Shown piece after piece: positions 18,354-28,397 of a DNA stretch of 64,000 nt. The DNA comes from Tanypteryx hageni. Its lineage: Eukaryota > Arthropoda > Insecta > Odonata > Petaluridae. Numbering within the stretch: the first letter of the stretch is position 1; each line of letters begins with the position of its first letter. The notes under the pieces were generated by a model that ran no database searches, was not told the origin of the DNA, and was given only the letters and a program-made list of their open reading frames with translations. The stretch covers positions 56,344,407 through 56,408,406 of the forward strand of contig CM054115.1 of the NCBI GenBank assembly GCA_028673005.1. Direction: 5' to 3'. Made by a program: the position numbers and the translations under genes.

Positions 18354-21300
18354 TCAGAGGTGAGAATGAGGTAAATGAGCTCTAGAACCTTTGATAAATG
18401 ATTTACAGGAAAGGATAAACGGATCTATGTGGGAAGGTAGATAATTAAATAGGGTAGGAAGACGGAAAAAAAGAGAGCGCCTAATAATAGATAACCTTGT
18501 GGTTGGAATGTGGAGTAAATCCATAGAGCGTGTTGTTCTAGAGGGTACTCGTAAACCGAAAGAGGCCAAGAGTTCTGGACTGTCTATATTAGAGTTTAAA
18601 ATGTTATAACATAAGGAGAGGTCAGATTTTTGTCGAGATACCGAAAATTGGTCTAGGGACAACGCCGTTAGGATGGCTTCCTTAGAGGAAGTCCGGAGAG
18701 AGGGTATACGATATTTAACTATTCTAACAAAGAAATTTAGTACGCAATCAAGAGAAGAAAGATTAGAGGCTGCAGCCATAGACCGAATAGGGGAAGCATA
18801 ATTCACAACTGGGAAGACTAATGTGGAAAAGTATAATTTAAGGGAAGCTGCATCCTTTATGTCCGTAAATCTGTATAATATTCCTAGTAGGGACATAGCT
18901 TTGCGTTTTGTTGCAGTTATGTGTGCTGTGAAGTTTAACTTATTATCAATTAATACCCCTAGGTCCTTCTGAAGAATGGTTCTGGGTAATAAAATAGAGT
19001 CAATTGTGTAGTTAAATTCTAGAGGATTTTTGCGAAGAGTTACGGTCATTACGGTGGATTTGTTTGGGTTTAATCGAAGAGAAGAATCAGAACACCAGTT
19101 GGTTACGATGTTGAGTGCCTGTTGAAGTATTAAGCTGTCTTCAGCGGAGTGAATTTGCCTAAATATTTTGCAGTCATCTGCATACATAAGTATTTCGGCT
19201 TGAGAGGGACGTAATTGAGATGATAAGTCATCAATAAAAAGGTTAAACAAAAAGAGGGCAAGAACACTGCCCTGAGGAACACCTGAAGGAACAATTGACC
19301 AATTTGAAGTATGGCCTGAAAGAATGACTCGCTGATATCTGTTATTTAAAAAACTACGTAATAGCAGAAGGAAATTTCCATGCAAGTTGAAGCGGTGACT
19401 AAGCTTATTAAGTAGATGGTTGTGATTCAAAGAATCAAAAGCCTTAGAGAAATCAAGGAATATTGTATCTAGTTGTGAATTATTTTCTAAGGCTTCCACG
19501 GAGTGCTTTTGGAAAACAGCTAGATTTGACAAGCAAGAGCGGCCCGGAACAAAGCCATGTTGTTTGGTGGATAAGTGCGGAGAAGTAAAATAAAAGAGGC
19601 GGTTTAAAATAATTTTTTCACAAATTGAAGAAAGAATAGGAAGTAAAGAAATTGGTCGGTAATTTGTAACGTCCGATTTGGAACCTGATTTATGAATCGG
19701 AATAATATTCGCACGTTTCCATTGAGAGGGAAAGAGACCTAAGGAGTAGCATCTGTTGAAAATTATACTCAATGGAATACAGAGAGAAGAAGCACAGTTG
19801 CGTAAAAATACAGGACTTAGTCCATCAGGGCCTATAGAGCGATGTGGATTAATTTTGCATAGGAATTCATAGACTTCACCTGGAGAAGTTTGTAAATCAG
19901 ATAATGTAAAATTAGAAGCTACATGATGCAAGTGTGGGTCTTCAAACTCACTGGAGATGTTACGAGGGAGAACAAAGCATTCGTTAAAAAAATTGTTAAA
20001 AAGTTCCGGTCTATTGAGTCCCACAGCTAGACGAGGGCCATTAAAAACTATATCTGGTATTTCCCTATTATTACGACGCCCATTGACGAACGCCCAGAAC
20101 TGCCGGGGGTTTGAGGAGATATTAGAGGAGATTTTGTTAATGTAGTTAGCATAGTCTTTTTCTAATAGGGACTTACATAAGCGCCTTAAGTTAACAAAAG
20201 TGTTTCGTGATTCTAAACTGCGGTGAGTTTTCCAAAGTTCCCAAGCTCGGTTTTTGTTTTTTAAGGTCAAAAGAGTGTCTCTACTATACCAAGGAGGGAA
20301 ACGTTTAGATTTGGGCTTGACATAAGGAACACAGTCCTTAATCACTCCAGCAATAATATCCTGCAGGTAGCTCACTGCTTCATCGGGAGATAAGGAATCC
20401 AATATGCCCCAGTAAAGTGCAGTTAGACGGCGATTGACATCATCACAGCAAACTTTCTTCCAAGCGGGAAACGGTCGGGACAGGGTGGGGGGACCCTTGG
20501 GTCGCCAGAGGTTGCCTGGTAAGCGGAAATCCACGTCAAGGGACTCATGGTCAGAGTCGAAAATATTTCGGCCAGGAGTGAGAGAAAGCGGAGAAACTGA
20601 GGAGACGATATAGTCCAGCGTTGCCAGATCTCTGGTAGGAAAAAGATTATGTTGGGACAGCCCAAGAGCGGTAATGAAATGTTCGTAAAAGAATTCGTCA
20701 TGGGGAGATTTAGTTTCACCTCTAAAAGAGGACTCCCACTGTATGGAGAGATTAAAATCACCGAGTAACACTACAGGACCAAGCGGTAGCACTCGCATAA
20801 TTGAAGTGAGGCAGTTTTCTAAAACCTTGATATCACTCGACGGGGGCCGATAAAAACAGCCAACGAACACTTTTTTATGGGCAGATGAGCAAGATGGATT
20901 GCGTGAGAAAGAGATTTCAGTCCACAAGATTTCACAAGAAGTTTCTAGGTCATTTCTTCGTTTTGAGGAGTAACCTGATTTAATTGCTAAAAGCACGCCA
21001 CCACCCCTAGAGGATCGATCTCGGCGATAAATTTTGTGGGTATTAGAAAATGCAAATTCACTGTCCTTAACGGAAGAATTGAGCCAAGTTTCCGTAAAAG
21101 CTAAGACATCCAACTGTGACAAAACCGTTGCATACAAGTCACAAGCTGACAATTTGTTTTTAATACTTCTCACATTTTGGTAATAAAAACACAAGGGGAA
21201 GCCCTGATTAGGCCCCGGATTTATCTCAATATCACCACATAATAATAACACAGTCATATAACCCACCAAAGCAGTGTGAAGGGAATGAGAAACAACCGTC

Positions 21301-21584
21301 CGAAGGCTCACAGGAGGGCAGCGTCGATCGCTTCTCTTACCGGGCACAGAGACGCCGTAGGCTTCGTAACGTTGGGATCGGCACAAAGCTGCAGAGCAAG
21401 GAAAACTAAAAGCTCTATAACTGCAGAGGAAATGCCTTGTTGGACCATACGAGCAATCAGACATGGGAGTAGAATATTCACGGTGACTTCTCGCGTAAAT
21501 TTGCACTACTATCAATAAAAACACCAAAGAAAGATAGCAATAAACACGGAGCGAGGGTGAACGCCTAGACGTATCGTCCGCCAT
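18354..21584 (-). CDS. CR1-like LINE ORF2: 2A motif, APE endonuclease, reverse transcriptase
   Basis: A 1076-codon uninterrupted ORF. I choose ATG 21584 (MADDTSRRSP); the reading stays open 25 codons upstream, but those belong to the host LINE. Residues 15-30 are hydrophobic (LSLVFLLIVVQIY). A second hydrophobic stretch at 103-116 runs into a 2A-type motif DIEINPGP at 118-125. APE endonuclease 131-355: YYQNVRS (Asn137), TETW (Glu165), GDFN (Asp276), DSDHE (His346). Reverse transcriptase about 570-850: IGPDGLSP, NYRPISLLP, FLDFSKAFDS (Asp711), GVPQGSVL (768-775), MYADD (801-804 YADD), and DLGVLIDN. The usual GP after GVPQGSVL is AL here. All catalytic residues I can check are present, so it could be functional. 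It lacks a separate ORF1 in this copy. Confidence 0.93.
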   Translation of the reverse strand: MADDTSRRSPSLRVYCYLSLVFLLIVVQIYARSHREYSTPMSDCSYGPTRHFLCSYRAFSFPCSAALCRSQRYEAYGVSVPGKRSDRRCPPVSLRTVVSHSLHTALVGYMTVLLLCGDIEINPGPNQGFPLCFYYQNVRSIKNKLSACDLYATVLSQLDVLAFTETWLNSSVKDSEFAFSNTHKIYRRDRSSRGGGVLLAIKSGYSSKRRNDLETSCEILWTEISFSRNPSCSSAHKKVFVGCFYRPPSSDIKVLENCLTSIMRVLPLGPVVLLGDFNLSIQWESSFRGETKSPHDEFFYEHFITALGLSQHNLFPTRDLATLDYIVSSVSPLSLTPGRNIFDSDHESLDVDFRLPGNLWRPKGPPTLSRPFPAWKKVCCDDVNRRLTALYWGILDSLSPDEAVSYLQDIIAGVIKDCVPYVKPKSKRFPPWYSRDTLLTLKNKNRAWELWKTHRSLESRNTFVNLRRLCKSLLEKDYANYINKISSNISSNPRQFWAFVNGRRNNREIPDIVFNGPRLAVGLNRPELFNNFFNECFVLPRNISSEFEDPHLHHVASNFTLSDLQTSPGEVYEFLCKINPHRSIGPDGLSPVFLRNCASSLCIPLSIIFNRCYSLGLFPSQWKRANIIPIHKSGSKSDVTNYRPISLLPILSSICEKIILNRLFYFTSPHLSTKQHGFVPGRSCLSNLAVFQKHSVEALENNSQLDTIFLDFSKAFDSLNHNHLLNKLSHRFNLHGNFLLLLRSFLNNRYQRVILSGHTSNWSIVPSGVPQGSVLALFLFNLFIDDLSSQLRPSQAEILMYADDCKIFRQIHSAEDSLILQQALNIVTNWCSDSSLRLNPNKSTVMTVTLRKNPLEFNYTIDSILLPRTILQKDLGVLIDNKLNFTAHITATKRKAMSLLGILYRFTDIKDAASLKLYFSTLVFPVVNYASPIRSMAAASNLSSLDCVLNFFVRIVKYRIPSLRTSSKEAILTALSLDQFSVSRQKSDLSLCYNILNSNIDSPELLASFGLRVPSRTTRSMDLLHIPTTRLSIIRRSLFFRLPTLFNYLPSHIDPFILSCKSFIKGSRAHLPHSHL
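21210..21233 (-). other. 2A-like ribosome-skipping motif (DIEINPGP)
   Basis: Codons 118-125 of the CR1-like ORF read DIEINPGP, which fits D(V/I)ExNPGP. In 2A peptides the ribosome fails to join the final Gly-Pro and resumes, giving two proteins. Here the product would be a 124-residue N-terminal piece and a protein starting at Pro125, just before the endonuclease. The upstream hydrophobic ALVGYMTVLLLCG resembles the LLLL-CGD context seen in 2A sequences of other CR1-type elements. Activity is inferred. Confidence 0.82.
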
Positions 21585-21598
21585 CTTATATAGTATAT

Positions 21599-23558
21599 AG
21601 AATGGGATGAAATTAAAACCAGTATCAAGGATACCTTGGATAAAGAGATTGGAAAACAAGAGAAGAAAATCAGAAAACCATGGATCACGAAGGAAATGCT
21701 GGAGAAAATGGATGAGAGACGAAAATGGAAAAACGTTAACAGTGAAGAAGGTAGAGCCAACTATAGGCGTATAAACAATGAGTTGAGAAGTGTAACAGAT
21801 AAAGCTAGAGAAAATTGGCTAAAAGGAAAATGTGATGAAATAGAACAAATGGAGAAATTAGGACGGTACGATATGATGTACGCTAGGGCATTGGAATCAG
21901 AAGATAAGAAGTCTAATGGAATTTGTGGTAAAGGAATTATGAATACGGATGGGAAGATAGTCTCAGAAACAAAGGATGTAGCACAGGTATGAGAAGAATA
22001 CATTAAGGAATTATACAGCAAACAGGCAGGAGCGGCAAAAATAGAACTGGAAAATGAGGAAAACATTAAAGAAGACAACTTAGGACCAAGTATTATGGAG
22101 AGCGAAGTAGAAAAGGCGATAGTGGAACTAAAGAAGGGGAAAGCCACGGGCAGCGATGGAATACCGGCTGAGATACTTAAAGTCATAGGATCAGGACTAA
22201 AAGCGATCACGAAATTAATTAATAAGATTTACGACACGGGAGAGTGGCCTCAGGATTTCCTAGAAGTAACAATGATCCCTCTAAAGAAGAAGCCAAAGGC
22301 AATGCAGTGTAAAGATTACAGAACTATAAGCCTTCTGTCACACACATCGAAGATCATCACGAGGATTCTTAATAAAAGGCTGGAGAAAAAGGCAGAAGAA
22401 ATAATAGGGGAAGATCAATTCGGTTTCAGAAAAGGACGAGGAACTAGAGTTGCTATAGGAGTAGTTAGAATCAAATCAGAAAGGGCAATAGAATACAGTC
22501 AAGATATCTGCGCATGTTTCGTAGACTGGCAGAAGGCCTTTGATAGAGTAAATTGGGTAAAGTTGATGAAGATATTCAAGGATATAGGTGTAGACTGGAA
22601 AGACAGGAGACTGATTAGGAATCTATATGAGAATCAAGTTGTAAAGGTCAGGTTTGAGATTGTGGACACCTGCGGAATAAATATCGGTAGAGGAGTAAGA
22701 CAAGGCTGCTGCCTATCGCCAACCCTATTCAATATATATGGAGAAAGTCTAATGCAAGAAGCTTTAGAAGGCACAGGGGATTTCAAAATTGGAGGAAGGA
22801 TTATAAGAACAGTAAAATACGCAGATGATCAAGTACTTCTAGCAAGAAAGGAAGAGGAGCTACAAAAAATGATAAATAGACTAGTGATAACAGGTAGAAA
22901 ATACGGTATGGAAATAAATACAGAAAAATCCAAGGTCATTCGAATATCGGGTAAAGAAGAGAATCTGAACATAACTATTGGGGGAAAGCCATTAGAACAA
23001 GTTTCAGAATATAAATACCTTGGAAGTATCATAACACGAGAGGCAAAATGTACGGATGAGATCAAAACTAGAATAGGAAAAGCAAAAGCGGCTTTTAGGA
23101 GAAAGAAACAACTACTTACAGGGAATATAAGGGAAGATATCCGCAAGAAGTTGATAAAATGCTACGTATGGAGTATAGCATTGTATGGGGCAGAAACATG
23201 GACGCTAAGGAAAAATGACATCAAATACTTGGAAAGCTTTGAAATGTGGACTTGGAGGAGAATGCTGAAGATAAAATGGACAGATAGGATGAAAAACGAT
23301 GAAGTGCTACGAAGAATAGGAGAGAAGCGAATGATTATACAGACTATCAGAAAGATGAAGGCTAACTGGGTTGGACATTACCTGAGGAGAGAGAGTATGA
23401 TTAAAGACGTGTTAGAAGGAAAACTAGATGGGAAAAGGGAAAGAGGTAGGAAAAGGTTTCAGCTGATAGACGATTTGAAAGGGAAAGAGAGTTATCGAGA
23501 TATAAAGAGGACAGCGGAAAATAGGAGTATATGGAGAACCAGGTTTAACCAAGAATAA
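21599..23558 (+). pseudogene. RTE-like LINE reverse transcriptase domain
   Basis: Continues the frame broken at 18170. The linker WDEIKTSIKDTLDKEIGKQ leads to KPWITKEML and a basic coiled region, then an in-frame TGA at 21990-21992 after SETKDVAQV, the one stop seen in the joined reading. The reverse transcriptase follows: GKATGSDGIPAEIL, YRTISLLSHTSKI, FGFRKGRGTR, CFVDWQKAFDRV (catalytic Asp), GVRQGCCLSPTLF, VKYADDQVLLA (catalytic YADD), and the thumb-like KYLGSIIT. The C-terminus has WSIALYGAETWTLRK and MWTWRRMLKIKW, and ends FNQE with TAA at 23556-23558. It polymerises cDNA at the nicked target in active relatives. The stop and the CR1-like insertion make this copy dead. Confidence 0.93.
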
Positions 23559-23606
23559 TCACGGACCTGTCTACGGACAGACTACCTATGATGATATATA
23601 TATATA

Positions 23607-23825
23607 ATACAACACTGGTCCTATTTCCAACCGTTGAGGAGCTGCGAACGTTTTAAGATTTGCAACGCTATAATGGCAACAATGGTGATGGTTTGAGTTA
23701 CATTGTAATCACCACTGATTGTTGTCGTTTCTTGCCTCCCTTGCTTCTGAACCATGCTCTGAGTTACATGTGACACTGTTTCCATCAGTTCAAAATCGTA
23801 ATTTTGTCTTGCGTTTTAACACAAA
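23607..23825. other. Anonymous sequence
   Basis: No recognised feature between the LINE tail and the DUF4817-like fragment; it may be part of the same unknown element as that fragment. Confidence 0.4.
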
Positions 23826-23945
23826 ATGAATCAAAAGTTCACTCCCAGTGAATATGCCGATATCCATTGCATTTATGGATTCTGTGATGGTAACAGCAGG
23901 GCACCAGTTGAAGAATACCGTAGACGTTATCCGAACCGTATGTAA
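23826..23945 (+). pseudogene. DUF4817-like helix-turn-helix fragment
   Basis: A 39-codon reading begins MNQKFTPSEYADIHCIYGFC and ends VEEYRRRYPNR before TAA at 23943. The pattern S/TPxEYADxxxIYGxxxGN...A..xYRxRYPNR is typical of DUF4817, an N-terminal helix-turn-helix region found in arthropod proteins that carry Tc1/mariner-like DDE domains. Nothing of the rest of such a protein follows. An inverted copy of its first 30 bp lies just downstream. Confidence 0.75.
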
Positions 23946-23978
23946 TGAATATCAGCATATTCACTGGGAGTGAAATGT
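23834..23978. repeat. Inverted repeat around the DUF4817-like fragment
   Basis: TTCACTCCCAGTGAATATGC at about 23838-23857 recurs as its reverse complement at about 23951-23971, with extra pairing on both sides (GATAT, GAATCAA/GGATCAA). The arms are about 30 bp. The left arm codes for the first residues of the DUF4817-like reading. Confidence 0.9.
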
Positions 23979-23999
23979 TGATCCATTTTCTGTTGCTTT

Positions 24000-25610
24000 A
24001 TTTAGTTTTAAATTAACAGAGAAATTTCCAAGAATAAACGGATATTCGAAACTAATTTATTTATCCTAAAATACAGCTGTGAATAGGTGCATGGTAACCT
24101 TTAAGTTGTGCTAATGTTCAAGCCCAGTGGCTAAGGTTGAATTTTGTGTGTACTAAAGACATAACCATAAGATAACAAAACTTCGCTGAAGAACAGACCG
24201 TACGCTTTTTTGACAACGACCTTCATTCTTACTAAAACAACCTAGTGGCAAAACACGAAAATAAACTCTGGAGACTCGTGGTAAACAAAGGAATAACTCA
24301 AAAGGTCCCACTCCGCGCGCGATAGTAGAATACGCCAAACGACGTCCAAAAAGAAACATTGCGAAACACCTCAGGGAAGATTTCGTAATTCTTTCCTTCT
24401 CCAACTGGCCACGACTATCTCTCTTTTATATCCTCCCCATCTCTCCAAACGCCCGTCTCGAAACTCGCTGAAAGAAACTGGGACACTCTTAGACTTCAGA
24501 CAATGGAAGGTGACATCAAAAAAATTACGAAGAAAAAATAGTCGTAACTCGATACTCCCAATAAATCTCGTGAAGAAAAAATATTAAGCCATCGACTGTC
24601 GGTGTTCGTATCTATGTGACGAGTTCGGACAGAGATTGGATTTTCTAGTAACGACAGCAGAGAATGAGAAGTGAGTATAGGAAGGAAGACCGGAAGACAA
24701 CTGAAGATCGCTTTCGAACAATGTACACGGAGGAAAAAATCATCATTATATAATATACATATACAAAAACACATATGTACAAATATACATGTATTTATTA
24801 GGATGACACTGGGATCGTTTAAACAACTTTTTTCATTAATTAAAGCAAATATTATATGCATAAGCAGGACTAATTTAGAATATTAAGTTTTTTTTTATAT
24901 GGAAACGATAAAATAGTAAATTTAAGCATATCTAGTATAGTTTCTCACTGTCATAAAAAATCGCGGTTAGGCAGGAAAACACTCGCATACGGAAAGAGGT
25001 TTGAATATCACGTAAAAGCTGCAAGCGTAAAATATACTAGAGATAATTTGTCAAGCAGCCAAACTCTCCATTTAAAGAACTGCCATAATTATACCGGGAG
25101 GTTCAAATAAGATTTTTGAAAACGTTGAAATATATAATTTAACTATTTTCTAATTTTAGAATAAAATTAAATTAAAAAATAAAAATAATCTTCACATTAG
25201 CAGATCAAAAGGAAAAAATTAAAAATTTATAGTAGAAGGTGCTTACTTCTATTTTGAGGAGTAGGGGTTTTAATTTTGGGGAAAACTATTGATCAAAAGC
25301 TAATGTAAAAATTTAATGGCATACACGAAACAAATCATGAAAATGAAGTGACGAATTTCCATAATTTTTTTACATTTACTTTTGTTCACTAGGGGAGTCC
25401 TTATGACAAAATTTGCAGAGCTCAAAAATCGACTCATCTACTGAAATTTTTCATTTTTACCATTTATTGCGCTAAAATAAAAATTATTTTGTTTTATTTT
25501 TTAATTTTAATCTTAAATATGTTCTCATTGATTAAAATATTTGTAATTGAAAATTCGAATGCTGAATTTATCTGTCAATCAATCGTCACCTTTTGTCGAG
25601 CTCTGTATTA
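24000..25610. other. Anonymous sequence
   Basis: AT-rich with a slightly GC-richer part at 24290-24480. ORFs up to 121 codons on the minus strand (24496-24861) show no family signature and have biased, low-complexity composition. I see no RNA gene or repeat. Confidence 0.45.
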
Positions 25611-25624
25611 CAGACGCGTTTGAG

Positions 25625-25675
25625 AACATACACATGCACGCACACGCACGAGCGCGCACACACATATACACGCGG
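25625..25675. repeat. (CA)n-like degenerate microsatellite
   Basis: CACATGCACGCACACGCACG followed by AGCGCGCACACAC and ATATACACG. Confidence 0.85.
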
Positions 25676-25844
25676 TCTTACAATAAAGTAACGAGGCTGA
25701 TTTTTTATACGACACACAATAACACTGGCGCAGTGTTCTCTGCTGGAATGTGTGCCTACATGACTAATCATTCCTATAGAACGGGTTTGTGTTGCAGCAC
25801 GCTATTTATTGAGGTTGTGCTTTGTAAATGGGCCATAAAAATGA

Positions 25845-26520
25845 AGAATAAATTTGGGAAAAAGCGTATCGACAATAAGATTTTTGTGAATTTGAGTAAA
25901 AGTGCTACGGACATTTATGAAATGCTAAAACGGGTTCAAGGCGATGGCGCATTTCCAGAGCGCGGGTTTGTAAGCTATGCCTTTTACAGAAGTAAGGGAA
26001 AACGTTAACAATATCGCACTATCTGGCCGACCAACACACTTCAAGAACCGAAGAAAAGATTGAGACAGTTACACATTTTGTTGGAAAGGACCGAAGTTTG
26101 ACGGTCAACTTTATAGCAGATAAACTAAACAGTAGAGAGATCGTTAGGTAAATTTTAAATGAAAACCTCAGTATAAGACAATTTTGCGTGAAGATGGTTC
26201 CGAATAATCTGGGTACATACGAAGTAAAACGTGAGAAGGGACGAAATCTGTTCAGACCTTACAGGGGGTATTCTAGAAGAACGTGACATTTCGGATAAAA
26301 TCATTACTGGAGGTGAAACTTCAGTCTTCCATTTTGACTCCGAGACGAAGCGACAAAACCTCCGGTTAGATGACTTCTCCAAGGCCAAAAAAGTGCACAT
26401 GTCCAAATCAAAATTCAAAACCTATCTTAGAACATTTTTTTTAATTTAAGGGATAAATCCACTGGGAATATATCCCTCTAAGACAAATAGATGATAATAA
26501 GTTCTATCTTGAGGTTTAAT
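25845..26520 (+). pseudogene. Second mariner transposase fossil, 3' truncated
   Basis: Different subfamily from the 2.6-kb mariner. Readable blocks in shifting frames are FVNLSKSATDIYEMLKRVQG (start of the helix-turn-helix region), a degraded RPTNTLQEP-like region, THFVGKDRSLTVNFIADKLN, LNENLSIRQFCVKMVPNNL, then DKIITGGETSVFHFDSETKR and KKVHMSKSKFKT. The catalytic motif should read TGDETWVF; the Asp is Gly (26312-26314) and Trp is Ser. The sequence fades after about 26500, so the second and third acidic residues and the right end are missing. No terminal repeats found. Long dead. Confidence 0.88.
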
Positions 26521-26573
26521 TCTATATCGGTCGTTGTGATATGATTAAACCATGTGGTCTCGAGACTCTAGAG

Positions 26574-26905
26574 CAGGAGTTGGCAACCTTTTCTGCATGG
26601 CGGGCCGCATTTGAAGTTGTGAATACTTCGGAGGGCCGCATTGGGAGTCAAGAAACCTCGGCGGGCCGGATGAGCGAATAAATTAGCTTTTTCTAGAGAT
26701 TCTGCGATTTCATATGAACGAAATCAAGTCTACATAATTTACTAGCGTTAAAACTTCGCCCGAAAATGCTTTGAGACCATAATTTTACTCTAAAAATAGA
26801 AAATTGCCCATAAGAAATTTTCCTGATCACGTTTTCTTTACAGCTTTGCGGGCCGCATAAAGCGTTCTTGAGGGCCGCACGTGGCCCGTAGGTAACCGAC
26901 CCCTG
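26574..26905. mobile_element. Non-autonomous hAT (MITE), 332 bp
   Basis: Flanked by the perfect 8-bp repeat CTCTAGAG (26566-26573 and 26906-26913). The left end CAGGAGTTGGCAACCTTTT and the reversed right end CAGGGGTCGGTTACCTACG match as terminal inverted repeats. The interior repeats CGGGCCGCA and GAGGGCCGCA words, typical of hAT MITEs with a CAGGGGTCGGCAACC end. The palindromic CTCTAGAG target is a known preference of several hAT (Buster-type) families. Confidence 0.95.
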
Positions 26906-26913
26906 CTCTAGAG

Positions 26914-27580
26914 CTATAAAATAGTATAAACGCGCTCGGTTGTCGTATCGCTCGAAAAATATACCCCGCTAACTAACTGTTGAAATATATACATCATCAA
27001 ATGCCACATGGCGGCCTTAAATGAGAATTTTCGGCTCAGCCACAAGGTTGGCGTGATTATAAATGATCCAACAAATACGTCGCTGAATGATTATTTGTTT
27101 CGCCCAAGTTTTAAATTCAAATGCGAAATAATATGAAGCATTAGTTTCAAAAGACCAGAGCTAATTATAATTTCATCGATTGCCGTATTCTACATGCTAA
27201 ATCTTCATGCTTATTGACAATCGCGAATTACGTACGTGATACAATCCAATAGACCCAAGTTTCTTCGCGAATCAAGCATTGTAAACAATAAATCTGTAAA
27301 CTTTCCTTTCTTGGAGATTTGATCACAAACTCGAACCGTTATATTTTTACAAACACGCCTACCTCCGTTTGTTTAACTTTTTGCCCTATCGTCACGCGAC
27401 ATTTACATCTATTTTGGTCTCATCCATACATTTATAAATAAATTGATCGCACGAAAGAAGCAATTTTTTACGCTTCCGTACCTTGGCTGGTAGACAGACA
27501 GGTAACCTCACTCGCATTGCACCGCATAAAAGAGGTTTGATAAGTGGCGAGAAGGAGATTTTCATAGTAGACGGATGTAG
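26914..27580. other. Anonymous sequence
   Basis: No gene, RNA or repeat recognised. Confidence 0.45.
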
Positions 27581-27600
27581 CTAACGATGGGGTCTGCGTC

Positions 27601-27775
27601 GCTTGGCACGACGAGGCGACAGATGAAGAGAAGGCCGATGAATCAAAGGGAAACAGAGGAATGGGAAGGTGGGAGATAAAGAATGGAGGAAGAAGAGAGG
27701 AGTGGCGATGGAAAGGATGCAAGGAGAGGTAGCAGATGAGAATGAGGAAGAGAAAGATGGATGAGTGGACGAGTT
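27601..27775. repeat. Polypurine tract (plus strand)
   Basis: GA-rich with G runs; the Ser/Pro/Leu-rich minus-strand ORFs over it reflect composition only. Confidence 0.9.
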
Positions 27776-27789
27776 AGTCAAAGTGCAAT

Positions 27790-27870
27790 AAACCTAGGCA
27801 AGGGATGGATAGCAATTTTGTCTTCCGATGCTAAAACTGCGGGTTCGAACTCTGCCCATGATTCTGTCTT
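27790..27870 (+). repeat. tRNA-like (SINE-type) segment
   Basis: An A-box-like GGATGGATAGCA (about 27805-27816) and a B-box-like GCGGGTTCGAACTCTGC (about 27839-27855) lie at tRNA-like spacing. The stems do not pair well enough for a functional tRNA. It is probably a SINE head or a tRNA pseudogene. Confidence 0.35.
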
Positions 27871-27879
27871 TAACTCCTT

Positions 27880-28395
27880 GGTGGCTAATATATCATATAT
27901 AATATGTATCTAATATTCCGATCTGCAGTGATGAAATTGACGGAATTCTGTTCTGAATAGTGGCTCATCTTGCTGTTTACGATAAAATCCCATTATTTCA
28001 GTCACAGAAGTTCGATCTACAACCATTATGCACAAGCATATATGCATTTTAAACAGGAAGAGTGGTTGAAACTGCCATTTTGGTTAATGTTATAAGTAAT
28101 CTAATAATGTACACATTGTATTAGGGGCGAAAGGCAAAAAAATATTTTCTTATTTTATAGATCCTGGGTGATATTATTACCTAGTTATTTGGCAGATAAA
28201 AATTACTAATCTTCTGTTTCATCGAATATGCTGGACGAATTCAAAAATAAATTTCATTAATTTAGAAAAAAATTTGTTTTTAATATTTATTAAAACACAT
28301 TCAACGGATTAAATATTATTTTTGATACTCGGAAAATTAATCATTCGTTGTAAAATACCGACAAATGTTATTTTTGACCTATTGATCGATAAGTA
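27880..28395. other. Anonymous AT-rich sequence
   Basis: No recognised feature. Confidence 0.45.
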
Positions 28396-28397
28396 AA

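Larger units (their letters stand above)
18171..21594 (-). mobile_element. CR1-like LINE with intact ORF
   Basis: A 3424-bp insertion in the opposite orientation to its host LINE, flanked by a 4-bp repeat ATAT (18167-18170 and 21595-21598). On the minus strand it starts 10 bp before ATG 21584 and ends with a 183-bp 3' region closing in AAATAAATAAATAA, the short tandem 3' tail expected of CR1/L2/Rex elements. The nearly absent 5' UTR suggests modest 5' truncation. It is the least decayed element in the window. Confidence 0.93.
17317..23606 (+). mobile_element. RTE-like LINE, 5' truncated, split by a CR1-like LINE
   Basis: Non-LTR retrotransposon with APE endonuclease and reverse transcriptase in one reading frame. 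It begins at the edge of (TA)n in mid-protein (NVRTM) and ends after the stop at 23556-23558 with a short 3' tail, TGATGATATATATATATA. The CR1-like LINE occupies 18171-21594. Protein features resemble the RTE-type group often annotated as craniofacial-development-protein-2-like in insects; the exact clade is not settled by eye. Confidence 0.93.

Noticed and set aside
19957..20145. Plus-strand ORFs within the CR1-like element
   Set aside because: Shadow frames opposite the 1076-codon reverse transcriptase ORF.
24496..24861. 121-codon minus-strand ORF as a host gene
   Set aside because: No motif; hydrophobic and low-information composition; no supporting exon context.
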